DNA of 64,000 bases from Ceratodon purpureus (Eukaryota > Streptophyta > Bryopsida > Pseudoditrichales > Ditrichaceae). The position numbers and the translations under genes are program-made. The DNA lies in contig CM026426.1 in the NCBI GenBank assembly GCA_014871385.1, positions 105,869,281 to 105,933,280 on the forward strand, read 5' to 3'. This document shows positions 44,767 through 56,075 of this stretch, piece by piece. Position 1 is the stretch's first letter, and every line of letters starts with the position of its first letter. Under the pieces are notes generated by a model, which was given only the letters and a program-made list of their open reading frames with translations, was not told the DNA's origin and did not search any database.

Positions 44767-46021
44767 AGCATGTTCTGAGTTAGAAGGAGGCTTCGGTCTT
44801 TCATTGTTTTCATTTGAATTGATTTGATTCAATTGGAGTTCATTGCATAATCCTTCGTCTACTCTACTCCAAACACCCTAAAGTAGTTATGATTCTCATT
44901 TCCAAATCCTCTCCGTGTTTGTAAAGGATGAAATGTCACAACTGTAATGCTCAGAATATAATATGAAGAATGAAATGTTACAAAAGAAATGCTCAAAATT
45001 TAAATTGCGCTTTAATTTATATTTTAATCATTCAAAATCCCACATTTCCATAGCCATGTTACATATCCTTGACTTGGTGTACATCTTGGTTTCTGCTACT
45101 CCATTACTGTTCGATAGCAAGGGATACGGGATTAGGGACAACTCCATAATACGGAGAAGCTCATTGGTACAAAGCATTGTCCAACGCCATTCACCTTCAC
45201 CAACATGGAGGCTTCCGATGTGCCTAAACGGTGGCTGGTCCATGCCTCGTTCCCTCGCGCGCTCCACCTCCAGCAGCCAGGGCCGCAGCTCCTCATAACT
45301 CGCCGGTGCCTTTGGGGGCAAACCTACAGCCGCTCTCGTCCTCCTCGATTTCGCATTACACACCTTCGGCATCGCGCAACACACTGAATTGTTGTAGTCT
45401 TAAAACATTCCACGCAAGCTTGCAGATTGACCCCCCCGAACTCCTACGCTACCTTCGCATACAGCACAAAATGCCAAGGACTGAGTCACTATCCTAATAC
45501 GCCACCTAGAAATAAGCTCAAGAAACCAAGAGTGACCTCCTTCTCTGGAACCCAGCTTACCAAGTGTTGTTTCATGATGAAGATCTCCTACTTGTATCAC
45601 TCAAATGAAGATGCTTCGCTGCCTAGGAAGAGAGAGTAATCTTCGATGAAGACAAAGACTCTAACAAGGTATATCTTGGTTTCAGCAGTTAAGATATTAT
45701 ACACGAATTTTGAAATATTCCAGGAAGTTTTCAAACCTTGCCTCCTTTATGTTCTGTGAAATTTGTTTTTTTCCTTGTGCATTTACATAATCCTATGAAA
45801 GAATTATTTGTTTGATCTTAAACTTAACGGCTGATCATTGTATCTTGCCTAAATCCATGACAACTCTTACAAAATATATGCATGACGTCATCATGACATC
45901 AGCCCTAATTTGTATCTTAGAGAACAAACGTAATAAACTCTTACCATAGATAACCCTGATCTCCACGGTAATATACTCTTTTCCTAAAAAAAGTGTCAAA
46001 ATCAAGCCTTAATTTAGTAAT
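44767..46021. other. 3' flank of the methyltransferase gene inside MULE-2
   Basis: Probable 3' untranslated region and spacer before the right terminus. Apart from the minus-strand frame at 45028-45384 no coding sequence is supported. Confidence 0.45.
45028..45384 (-). CDS. Possible small gene or exon of MULE-2, unknown
   Basis: 118-codon minus-strand frame, convergent with the methyltransferase gene, with balanced composition (SYEELRPWLLEVERARERG, HVGEGEWRWTMLCTNELL). A GTGTGT-type donor or CAG acceptor near its start could join it to upstream exons. No homologue is visible in MULE-3, so it may be chance or a captured fragment. Confidence 0.3.
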   Translation of the reverse strand: MCCAMPKVCNAKSRRTRAAVGLPPKAPASYEELRPWLLEVERARERGMDQPPFRHIGSLHVGEGEWRWTMLCTNELLRIMELSLIPYPLLSNSNGVAETKMYTKSRICNMAMEMWDFE

Positions 46022-46141
46022 TTTCCACGGTTATAGGGTTTACTTTGCTTTTGAAAATTTTGCTAATTGTCAATTCTGTGCTCTCCATTCTGTGCTCTCC
46101 GCTCTCCGCTCTACGCTCTCCGCTCACATACGAACTTTCCC
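46022..46141. repeat. Right terminal inverted repeat of MULE-2
   Basis: TTCCACGGTTATAGGG at 46023, AT-rich middle, then ATTCTGTGCTCTCC and CGCTCTCCGCTC-type tandem units to CGCTCACATACGAAC and the terminal TTTCCC at 46141. Inverted match to 31837-32050. Confidence 0.85.
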
Positions 46142-46151
46142 CTCGTTCCTC
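46142..46151. repeat. MULE-2 target-site duplication, right (CTCGTTCCTC)
   Basis: Identical to 31827-31836 and directly outside the terminus. Confidence 0.88.
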
Positions 46152-48468
46152 GAACCGCATTAACCATCGCTGTTGGCGCTGGAAGTCGGCATGATGACTG
46201 ATGAGGGCGGCTTCAAGGTCTCGGTTCTTGGTTGTAACATAGTCTCGCATGGCGCGACTAAGGTCTCAAGGGGAAGATGTCCGGGTGGCAAGCTCTAGAG
46301 ATAGGCGCTGATTCTCCAAGAGCAATCGGTCGGCTTGTTGCAAGCGGTTGCTGAGGGTCTGCTCCAACTCCAGACGGCGGAGGGATGGGTCGGGTCGGCT
46401 CACTGGAGCGGTGGCGACTGCCAACTGGTCCTGCAGGGTGGTGACAGCCAACTGAAGTTCCACCTTGTCCTTGACAAGCTGATCCCGTGCGATGGCGGTA
46501 GACTGTAATGTGGTTGCTAGTAAGGCAACCTGAGCGCTTAAGTCCCTGACCGTGGTGTTGAGGGCCTCGGCGGAGGAGGCTCTCTGCTGGGGATTGGTCT
46601 CCAGCTGTCTAGCTGCAGCCTTGGTCCTTACAAGGACAGTGGCTAAAGCCTGAAGGTTATTCATCAATACGCCAAAGTCAAATGACGGGTCAAGGAAACC
46701 CTGGGAAGATGTTCCGTTGGAACCGTCTGGTGGTCCTCCTGAAGAACCGTTGGGGTGAAGTCGCGTGGTTTGGTGGATGACTGGTGTGGCAGCGTTGCTG
46801 GCGCCGTGGGGGTTGCTGACAGGTGTGATGGTCGCTCGGCCCGTGTGGTGCTGCCGCCTTGAAGCGGTATGGGCAGGTGTGGTGGTTGGGGGATCGGCTG
46901 CGGCAGTTGATGGTGGAGCCAAGTCGGCTGCAGTAGCCGTGTCTTTTGGGCGAATGGTTGTGGACGCGAGTATCGCTCGAAAAATGGGAAGTGGCTCATG
47001 CCCGGGGAGAATGGCCCAACCTGAGGAGAGTGGACCAACTTTGGCTGCTAAGGGAGAATCCGCTCTGGGGGAGGTGCTCTGGCGAGGTGGTGATGCAGCA
47101 GCCCGAGTTGGCACGAAGGTTGGATCACCAAGGGGGTCGAGTGCAGGTTCAGGCACGGTGATGCAGGGTTGACAAGGGGGGAATGGACCCTCAGTCGGCT
47201 CGTCATCAGGGGGCAAAATCTGATCCTGTCCAGACACTGTGGCAGAAGATTCGCCAGACAGACTGCAAAGACGAAGAATGGGTACAGTGGGTCTTGTACC
47301 TAGGAATTCCAGGTCTGAGGGTGGAGTCGGCTGACCCTGAAGTTGTGGGCGGGACCGTAGGGTATACCGGCAACTGGGCGAGGCTGTCACTAGTTGTTGT
47401 AGGGGGTAGACGACTGGCTGGTGTTGCTTCCCCGGTTAAGTCTGGTTGACGCACCCTATTGCCATTCTTCACCAGCCGGCGACGACGTCGGCCGACATCA
47501 GACGATCCTTCTTGAGAGTTCGTGGTCGGCTGTGTCTCGGTGGTTGGGACAGATGCATTCACTGGACCAGGAAACCTATCTCCGCTAGCTCGGTCTCGAA
47601 GCTTTGAGCCAGCCAAAGACTGAGGGGGTGGGTTAGTGGCGGGTGAGCCCTCGTGGCTGCCATCCATGGTGTCGACGCTAGAAGATATATGGGTCGGGCC
47701 GACAACCTCTTCACGGTCAGGAAACCAGTATGACAACACTGCATCCATGACGGGGGCACCTCGAAGTCGGCGCTTTCCTGGAGCCTCCGAATGGATGTAA
47801 ATAAGGTGACGACGGAGGTTGGCGAGTACATAGTGTGACCAATCAAACCTCTCGTTGCGCTCACTAGCCTCCTCAGCAGCGAAAATATGCTCCAATAGGT
47901 TGTTGGTGACAAACAGCAACCGCTGCTTGAAACCAATAGCATCCCCTAAGGCCTGTGCGCGGGACTGATACGCAGGGGTAAGGGCAGAGGTACGATTACC
48001 ATCGTGAATGTGTTTATCTTCAATTAGCCCATACTTCGCGAATTTGGGATGGAAGCCATCAATCCTGCGCTTGTCCACTAAGTCGGCACCAGAGTCGAAA
48101 CCAAGAGCCTCCCGGATGACAATAGCCGTGATCTCGTCTGGTTTCCCCCAAACCATGGAGCGGATTGTATCCCTGCTGTCGGCTGAGGAGCGGCGGGAAC
48201 CCTTAGTTGGTGGAGAGTACTCGAACCCCTCGATGAAATCCAAGATAAGCTCGTGGTGGAACTCAGGCCAACGAAAGTGATAGAATACGTCTAGGCTGGT
48301 CAGCCTAGCCCAATCATCGTCCTGCATCTCTGTCCAAAGTCCGAGTGTGTGTAAGGTTCGAAAACAACCTCCCAGCGACGGTGGGTATTGCGGGGTACAC
48401 AAACCTGTTTGGGAAGCCGACCATCCACAGGGATGTGTATGTGCTTGATACCCCTCCTCTGAGTACAA
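46152..48468 (-). pseudogene. Gypsy 3' coding region after integrase, frameshifted
   Basis: Minus-strand coding sequence downstream of the integrase tail. The frame to 47206 contains a globular block [20 protein letters not shown] through LLEHIFAAEEASER, resembling the putative plant-transposon (gag-like) domains found in plant retroelements. The next frame (47390 to 46266) is Pro/Ser/Thr-rich and ends in a clear coiled coil (ALLATTLQSTAIARDQLVKD, LEQTLSNRLQQADRLL). A TGA at 46268-46266 is followed in frame by MRDYVTTKNRDLEAAL, running into the MULE-2 insertion and finishing at 31774. At least one frameshift separates the pieces. I cannot assign a function; an extra ORF in this place is seen in several plant gypsy lineages. 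Confidence 0.55.
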
Positions 48469-51400
48469 AGGGTCGGCAGTGACTCGCAGGGTGGAGGAAG
48501 TATAGTCGCTGAAAGAACTGGACGAGCATCAGCATGATCCAGCTGTGGGGCTCGGTTGACCGCCTCGACGGGCGGTGTGGGCAGCTGGCTGCTAGGGCCC
48601 GCCTCATCCATCGATTCCTGCCCGTTGAGGGTCTGCAATACTCCCTTCAAAAAGTAGCGCTCCAAGGTGCCGATCTGTCCTCTGCGACGTCGATGACCAC
48701 GCTTAGCAGGTCGGCTGTGATGCTCCGGGCCTTGTCTGCGCTCGAAAAAAGGTGAAGAGCTGAAGACCTGGGAGCAGTGGGCAGGAAATTCGCCACAGTC
48801 GGAGTCGCTGCTAGTACTGGAAAGCTGCGGTGGATCGTCTCCGTGAGCTTGAAAGTTGGTGGGACAGAATTGGCCTGAGAAAACCCGACCTAACTGTGGC
48901 TCTACAACTGTTGCGGGAAGACCTGCTTGTATGGAACTAGGGTTGCAAAGATAGTGACAGAAAGAGGGTGAAGAAGAGACTGGGGGGAGATTGAGCTGGG
49001 ATGAAGGAAGGTCCCTAAGAAGAGAATCAATGGGCTCAACCTTAACCCGACAAGCTAGCTGAGGTGCCTGACGCGAAACGGGAAAAACAGCAGCAGAAAT
49101 TGGGGACAAGAGTGACTGTCGAGACTGAACTTCAAGACAGCAAGGAGGGTGAATAAGGTGAGTGCGATCGAAGGATCGCTGACCTGAACCGCTGGTTGGA
49201 GGGAGGTGACTGGAAGGCGCGTCAATGTGGGAAAAATCCCGCCGAGCGTATGCTGCTGGGACTCCCGGATCAGCCCTAGAAATCGCCTCCAATGTGCAGG
49301 GTGGTGAGTGCGAGGATGCTCCGCCCGATGCTGAGTAACCGTGAATCCGCAAAGGAATGCCACCGACAGTGCGCTCCTTGCTAGTTGGGTGACCACGAAC
49401 GGGCCGGCTGGAGATCGGTTGGAGAGGATCGCGGGAAGAAATGTGTGCTGAGAAACAGCGTGAGCAGGGCGATGGGTGCGGAGTCGGTGAAGGGAAGCGC
49501 GGCCTGTGAAACCCTAAGTCGTCACTAGAGTGAGCTGTCTCGGGCTGGAGGCTAAAAACTTGTTCAATGACTGTATCCCTGGGTCGGACGGGGGCGGCAA
49601 TTTGCAAGGCGTCCTCTATACTCAGCGTATGTCTGCGAGGACGGAGAAGGGGCTCGGTTGGAGCTGCGTCCAGAGTGAAAGAGAGAGGTTTCTGGGGTAT
49701 GGGGGTTGGATTTTGGCCTGACCCTAACCCTAAAACAAACGAGGTAGCTTCAGCCCGAGTGCTAAATGGCAGACTGCTAGGGCTCTCGAGGGAGCGATGA
49801 GATTGGAGTGGGGGGCAGGTCTCGCAGGAGGTGCTGGCTGGGAGTAGGGGGGCCGTCAAGGGCGTAGAGTCAATAAAGCAACACGCCACATCAAAAATTA
49901 AATTTGCCAAAGTGGCTGAAGCAGTGGGTGAAGACTGAGTGTTGATGGGGGGAAGTTGCTGACTAAAATCTTGAGGGTCCGTCGTCAAGTGAGTTGGGTC
50001 CGCCATGGTTGAAGTAGACGAACTCCGGATGAGAGAATAAGGAAGGGAGCTACCAGAGCTCGGCTCGGCTCTTAAATGCACTGCTTGCTCGGGTGTCCCA
50101 TCAGCTTGGTCTTCAGGTATTTCCGTGGACAGTCCTCGTGGCAGCTGCTTAGGGCTAATAGTGACCAATTGATCCGCAGAGTAAAAACGGTATGGTTTTA
50201 GCTTATTAATGTTGACGATGATGGGGTCCGGCTCAAAATGGGCCTTTGTTACCAACAGGGCAGTGTTGTTACGTAACCTGTAGTGAACTCGATATGGGCC
50301 AAACCAGCGGCACTTAAATTTTCTTGTATGCTCCTTCTCCCCCTTGGGATACCAAAGAACATGATCACCCACTTGGAAGTCTTTCTGTCTGTGATGTTGC
50401 TGACTCCACAAGGCTCTGTCCCTCTGTCTGCTACCTGCCTCTTCCTGCGCAATAAGTCTGTGGCTGTCTAACTGTTCCAAGTCGGCTGTGCGCGCCTGCA
50501 GCACTCGGGTAAGAGTATAATCGATGCTGCCATTTGTCCTACGGGTAGGGACAGTGTACTCTGTAGGCATCAATGGATGGAGTCCGTAGACTAACTGGAA
50601 GGGTGTATACCCAGTAGAAACCTTATAAACAGTCCTGTAAGACAATAGGGCTGTGGATAAATGTTCATCCCAGTCCGTTCTGTTGTCACTAACCAATTTC
50701 GTCAACAGCCGACCTAACACCTTGTTGGTTGACTCGGCCTGTCCGTTCCCTTGGAGATAATAGGTAGTAGAGGTGCGATGTTGTAGTAGAAAATATTGCA
50801 CCAGGTACTCGATAGCCTCGTTGGTAAAATGAGTTCCTTGATCACTGATTAAAGTCAGCGGACAGCCATAACGAGTCAGGATCTGTTCGTACAGGAACTT
50901 GGCAGTCACTGCTGCAGTATTGGTGCGCAGAGCCTTTGCTTCCACCCATTTGGTGGCATAGTCGGTTGCTACCAAAATGTACTTGTTGCCGGTTCGAGCT
51001 GCTGCTGGCTTGATAGGGCCTACAAAGTCTAGACCCCACTTCATGAAAGGCTCCGCAAGTAGGCTAGTGACCAACTGAGCCAGACCACTGTTAGCTAATC
51101 CGCCGACCCGCTGGCTCTTATCACATGCCCTGTAGTATTCAGACACATCCTTGTGCATTGTCGGCCACCAATACCCCACATCTAGGATCTTCCGGGATGT
51201 GATGTCTTGTGAAAAATGCCCCCCTGCACAGCCGTCATGCATGTCCCTCATCACTGTCTCAGCCTGTACAGGGTCGAGAACTCTGCGTAGCACCAAGTCT
51301 TGGCCCTTCTTGTACAACACACCCTGAATCAGAGTATATGGTAGTGACCATAGGGTTAATCTCCGCTTCTCATCCTTGGTCATCGTTACAATGGGTTCAC

Positions 51401-53736
51401 CGGTGCGCCGGTAGTCCATGACGTCCTGGAGCCATTCTGGCTTGACATAAAACAGTCCTGCGTCTGGAAGCTGGTCTGGAACTCCTATTGGCGCCTCGTC
51501 ATTCGGAAGTCGGCTAAGCAAGTCGGCAGCGCCATGCGTCTTACCGGGCTTATACACCACTGTGAAATCATATTCTTGGAAGAGCAGTAGCCAACGTGCA
51601 ATCCGCCCCGACACTTGGGGCTTGTTAACCAGGTATACAAGGGCCATGTGGTCCACATAAAAAACCAGCTTGTTTCCCAAAAGGTAGTGGCGATATTTAT
51701 TTAAAGCATACACCATAGCTAGGGCCTCTTTTTCTGTTGTTGTATAATTCTTCTCAACTGAATTCAACAATGGAGATGCATAAGAGATGGGCTGATCACA
51801 CTTCCCATTCTGATTCTCAGCCAGCATAGCTCCCACTGCAATGTCTGAAGCATCTGTGTGAACGTGGAACTCCAGATCCCACCTCGGGGCAACCAAAATC
51901 GGAGCATTGGTATACCTGTCCTTAATATCCACCCACGCAGCTTCGCACTTCTCAACCCACTTGAACTCTTCAGTCTTCCTCATTAACCTGGTGATGGGCT
52001 CCATGATGTGAGCATAGAATTTGATGTAGATTCGATTAAACTGCGCAAAACCGTTGAAGATCTGGACGTCGGTTGCCTGTTGAGGTCGAGGCATATCCTG
52101 GATGACCTGAATCTTCTAAGGGTCTGGCATCTTGCATGCCTTAGAAACCACATGCCCCAAAATGATGCCAGAAGCTTCCAAAAAAGCACACTTTTTGGGA
52201 TTCAAGCTGATGCCATACTCCCGGCATTTTTAAAAGCACAGTCGCAGCTTGAGCAGATGGTCGGCTATGTCGCTGTAGACGGTGAAGTCGTCTAAGAACA
52301 GCTTCATGAAGAGCCCCAGGTATTCCTTGAACGCCTTGTTCACAGCCCTCTGGTAAGTCGGCGCTGCATTAGTCAAGCCAAAAGGCATGACTACCCATAC
52401 GAAAGCACCCCACTCCGTGATGAAGGCTGTCTTGTGCCTGTCATCTGGGGCAATGGAAATCTAGTAGTAGCTCGACCTACCATCCAGGAAAGTATACATT
52501 TCGTAACCTGCCACAGCATCTAAGACCTCTTGAGTAAACGGCAGGGGGTAAGGATCCTTCCTTGTAGCAGCATTTAATTTTCGATAATCAATACAATTGC
52601 GTAATTGACCAATTTTTTTAGGGACAACAACAATAGGTGAGAGCCAAGTCGCCTCTTTGACTGGTACAATGAACCTTGCTGCCAGGAGCTTGTCTATGTC
52701 CTGTTTGACAATGCTGGTATAGTTGGGGTTCATCCTGTATCTAGCTTGATGGTTTGGAGGAACATCCTTTTCCAATACGATGCGATGCTGGGCGACTAAG
52801 GGAGGGATGCCCTTCAGATCTTTGTAAGTCCAGGCAAAAACGTCTGTATACTCTCGTAAGAGATCCTCCGCTGCTTTGGCTAAAACTAGCTCCAGGTGGC
52901 TACCAATCTTCAAAATCTTGGGATCTTCCTCAGTGCCAACATTAATCTTCCGCAGCTGTTCTTCCTCAGTTAAATTCCATGCTGCCACCTTCATCTCCGT
53001 TAGCTTCTCTCGTACTGGGGTCTCATCAACCTGCACCTCTCCCTCTGTAAAGGTATAGAAATTCTCTGGATACGTCGCAGAATCGAGGGTAGGAGATGGT
53101 GCCTTCGCTGAGTCGGCGATGTCCAAGTCGGCTCGTAAGTCGGCTCCGTCAAAGTCGGCCTTGCGAAGGTCCGGTTGATACAGGTCGGCTTCGTCGTGTA
53201 GTGGAACGCGCAAAGGCTCTGGCAGGGTAATGGTGCCGACTGCAAATATATCTTCTTCTGACTGTAAAAATCAATCTTCTTCCTCATCAGTCAAACCTTC
53301 AGCCAGGTTGTAACATACCAGCACTTCCGGTAACTTGGGCAAGGGTCCTTGTCTCTGGTTAATGGATATGGTTTTCACAGTACCATTCCCTCGAATCGTC
53401 ACTACTTTGTTCCCCCAGTCATGGATTGCTTTAGCATTTATAAGCCAAGGTCGGCCTAGTAGCATGCTGTAGGCTTTGTTGACCTCCTTATTGCGAATGA
53501 CTGTAAGACTAATGTTATACGGAATGCCGTGAATGTGAATCCGAACATTCCTAATCAGGCTCTACCACTGCCTGGTCTGCCATGCGTAATCTATAGGGGG
53601 CAGGTGATGGCTCCTTGAGTCCCAATCTGATTCGTTCTTCCTTCGTGATGAGATTTACTCCTGAGCCTCCATCCTGCTGGACATTCTCCAATGTTAATTT
53701 GCCTACCTGCATAGAGATCACCGGTAGACCCCTGTC
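48300..53736 (-). pseudogene. Gypsy polyprotein: protease, reverse transcriptase, RNase H, integrase, long tail
   Basis: Protease DGGSGVNLI near 53680 and MLLGRPWL at about 53465. Reverse transcriptase has VVPKK and LRNCIDYRKLN, FLDGRSSYY broken by TAG 52463-52461 (expected Gln), MPFGLTNAAP, and a catalytic FLDDF near 52290. RNase H has [12 protein letters not shown] and ends [12 protein letters not shown]. Integrase has a zinc region HDGCAGGHF then RACDKSQR (final Cys is Ser), core [19 protein letters not shown] and [10 protein letters not shown] supplying D,D,E, and a GPY/F-type module WFGPYRV then [10 protein letters not shown]. The 1,264-codon frame 52094-48300 continues about 600 codons past integrase as a Pro/Ser-rich tail. 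Other stops lie near 52230 and 52120, and there is an indel in the protease near 53565. Gag is absent from this side. Confidence 0.88.
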
Positions 53737-53930
53737 GGACGTCGCTATTCTACGAGCATTGAGAGGCGAGCAGAGAGCGGTGAGCGGTAACTTTTCGGAT
53801 ATTTTGATGAAAAGATGATTTAGAGCGGTAAGGATACGGTATTTTATGGATTGACAACTTTTTTTAGTTTTTAAAATTCTAAATATAGTTCATGATGTGA
53901 CCTATGGCCGTAGACAATTTCAGTGAAATG
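53737..53930. repeat. Left terminal inverted repeat of MULE-3
   Basis: Outer AGAGGCGAGCAGAGAGCGG-type units to 53792, AT-rich middle, and CCTATGGCCGTAGAC near 53900-53917, corresponding to CCTATAACCGTGGAC of MULE-2. A second similar word, CTATGGCCGTGG, follows at about 53948. More diverged than the other three ends. Confidence 0.65.
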
Positions 53931-54356
53931 ACTGGAGGACCTGGATCTATGGCCGTGGAAAATGTTGGTTTAGGGTGACTGGGCTGTACAGGCTTGCATT
54001 CGTGGAACGTTGACAGTTGAGACTTTGTATCTTTTTATACATGCTAAAGTAACCTTTCATATTACAACAACCTTTCAACCGGTCACCTCCTCAGATGCCT
54101 CCACCAATTCAAAACATCAAACTTCAATTGATCACTTTTTGCCTTGATTCAACTCAGTGAATGACTGCTTGAGCTTGAGTTGAATACATCGTGATCCTCT
54201 TTTGAACACAACATGTGTCTGCTAATAATTTTTCTGTCACAATTTCCAGGAGGATCAAAATATAACATTGTTGCACATAGTAATAGTTCTCAACCATTCG
54301 AATAGAGGATCGAAATCGGGTCTCTAGTAATCAACTTTGTTCTCTGATTTTCTTAA

Positions 54357-55377
54357 TGTCTTCAGTTTCTCATTGCGTACATGCTTCGCGACCGAATACA
54401 CGTAGTCCCCTGCAGATTCAAAACGCATCTCTTTATCCAGTTATACTGAATTGTGCCGAAAAGAAAGCCGTCAAAGGATTGGTTAGAATGGATTATACTT
54501 TCTCTCAAGGCCTAGTCCGAATTCGGTAGCTCTTCTTGGTTCTCCGCTTCGACAACGTATGAACTCGAAAATGTTCAGAAACAATCTTCTCTGCAAATTA
54601 TTGTACGAAACACGGAACTGTTGGAATTTCCAGGAATCCTATATAGTTGAACCCGTCTGCGTTTATGAAAATCTGAAAGTGCTCAGCAAGCGAAACAAGT
54701 TGGCAGGATACTCGGACGATGACTGTCCAATTTGTGATGAATGGCCGCATACTGAGGAACCTCAGTGTCGTTGGAAGATTCAAGAAGATGGACTATATGT
54801 CTCTCAGTTCAGTCCTCCTCGAGGTTTAGGGTTTCTTTCTGCAGAAGGGCCATTTGAAGAGAAATCCATACATCTCGGGACTAATTGATTGACTTGGCGA
54901 CTACTCTGTTTCAATACTTAATGAGCTTCACCACGAATTGATGCTGCTTTACAGACTGGTAAATGGTGCTACGACAGTCAGAACACTTCCATCCCGTCTT
55001 CAGAGAGAAGCGGAAAATGAACGTACAACATGAGTTATTTTAAGAAGAGCTACACATCCATATTTTATAACGAAATAGACTCTTGCAAGTTCATTCTCAT
55101 AGCAACAAGGCAATTCCGCAAGGATGTATTTCTATAGATGCCTCCTGATGACCCGGATGATCCCATGATGTATATTGATTGGGCTTGGAAAGCAAATGAC
55201 AGTGGTATTTTTCTAGATACAAGAGGCTGTAATCAAAACAGCCCTAAGTGGATAAAACAATTTGATTGGGTTACACGTCCTGAGCCAGTAGTGGATGTGG
55301 AGGGCTGTCAGCCAACAGCCAATGTGGATAATAGAAATCCTAGCAAGCGTCAAAAACTGGAAGACAATGGACTATGA
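54357..55377 (+). CDS. Possible divergent accessory gene of MULE-3 (two or three exons)
   Basis: Plus-strand frames 54357-54536, 54559-54888 and 55138-55377 occupy the slot of the accessory gene in MULE-1 and MULE-2. The second has a Cys pair (DDDCPICDEW) and an RKG-free acidic middle. The third begins right after a CTATAG acceptor-like site with MPPDDPDDPMMYIDWAW and ends NPSKRQKLEDNGL, faintly like GNPKRVRFQD of MULE-2. Similarity is too weak to call homology and exon joining was not resolved. Confidence 0.35.
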
Positions 55378-55600
55378 CTACTATGCACACTAAGGAAGTC
55401 ATTAGAACATACATGTGCAACGTAACAAACACACCTACGCACGTACAGCAATCGAAGACATAAAAAAACCTCGTGGTCGGTGTGATGTGGTCAAAAGCTT
55501 TTACCCTAATCATTAACCTCCAACAAAGGTGGGTCATTAGTAGACCTCCCTCTGAATGAAAGTGCCGTAAAACTCTGATTGGTTTAGGGAGTCTGTAAAA

Positions 55601-55860
55601 AGGTTTGTTCGGGTCCGAGCACACTTAGGTGACTCCCTTCTAGACCCTGGAAAAGGTTTGTTCGGGCCCGAGCACACTTAGGTGACTCCCTTCCAGACCC
55701 TGGAAAAGGTTTGCTCGGGCCCGAGCACACTTAGGTGACTCCCTCCTAGACCGAGAAAAAGGTTTGTTCCAGCCCGAACACACTTAGGTGACTCCCTCCT
55801 AAACCTTGTAAAAGGATTGTTCGGTCACGAGCACACTTACGTGACTCTTTCTTAAACACG
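55601..55860. repeat. Five 53-bp tandem repeats with a GCTCGGGCCCGAGC palindrome
   Basis: Units start AGGTTTGTTCGGG at 55601, 55654, 55707, 55760 and 55813, exactly 53 bp apart. The core is TTCGGGCCCGAGCACACTTA followed by GGTGACTCCC. In the third unit GCTCGGGCCCGAGC is a perfect 14-bp palindrome. Related words (GTGTGCTCGG, GTTCGGCCC) are scattered through the methyltransferase introns at about 57671, 57787, 57918, 58158 and 61270. Confidence 0.9.
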
Positions 55861-56075
55861 ATTTTTTGGACCTCCTCAGGAATTAAATAGTTCTTTACAT
55901 TGCTTTCTTAACAGTTCTTCACAATGCTTCTGCGTATTCAGAGCAAATTTCACACCAAAATGGAGAAATGGAATCTAGTGCTACTGCAAATTTTGAGTAG
56001 TGGCCCTTTTAGTCTCACTACTTCACCATTGAAATAAATTAAGGTTTAGGTGTGCAAACAACGATTCAGATATCA

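Larger units (their letters stand above)
31837..46141. mobile_element. MULE-2, complete 14.3 kb Mutator-like element with ParB-methyltransferase gene
   Basis: Both termini are present: left GGGACGTAGCTTGTACGTG and right, read inward, GGGAAAGTTCGTATGTG, each continuing into tandem AGCGGAGAGCG units. A perfect 10-bp duplication flanks them. Contents: accessory gene (plus, 32783-33235), transposase (minus, 37237-33489), ParB-methyltransferase fusion gene (plus, 37800-44766) and a possible minus-strand ORF at 45028-45384. It inserted into the 3' coding region of the gypsy element. Transposase and methyltransferase genes each have three stops in this copy. Confidence 0.92.
31123..53736 (-). mobile_element. 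Ty3/gypsy retrotransposon interrupted by MULE-2 (and MULE-3)
   Basis: Minus-strand element with protease, reverse transcriptase, RNase H and integrase in Ty3/gypsy order, then long 3' coding sequence, polypurine tract and 3' LTR. MULE-2 occupies 31837-46141. Removing it with one copy of the target duplication joins FEER to DPDFQPWL in frame and leads to a TAG at 31776-31774. The protease N-terminus stops at about 53736 where MULE-3 begins, so gag and the 5' LTR should lie beyond MULE-3, outside the window. Confidence 0.82.

Noticed and set aside
46022..53930. A DNA transposon bounded by 46022-46141 and 53737-53930 that captured gypsy pol
   Set aside because: The termini face the wrong way for this: both point into the gypsy. 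The perfect duplication pairs 46141 with 31837, so the pol region is target, not cargo.
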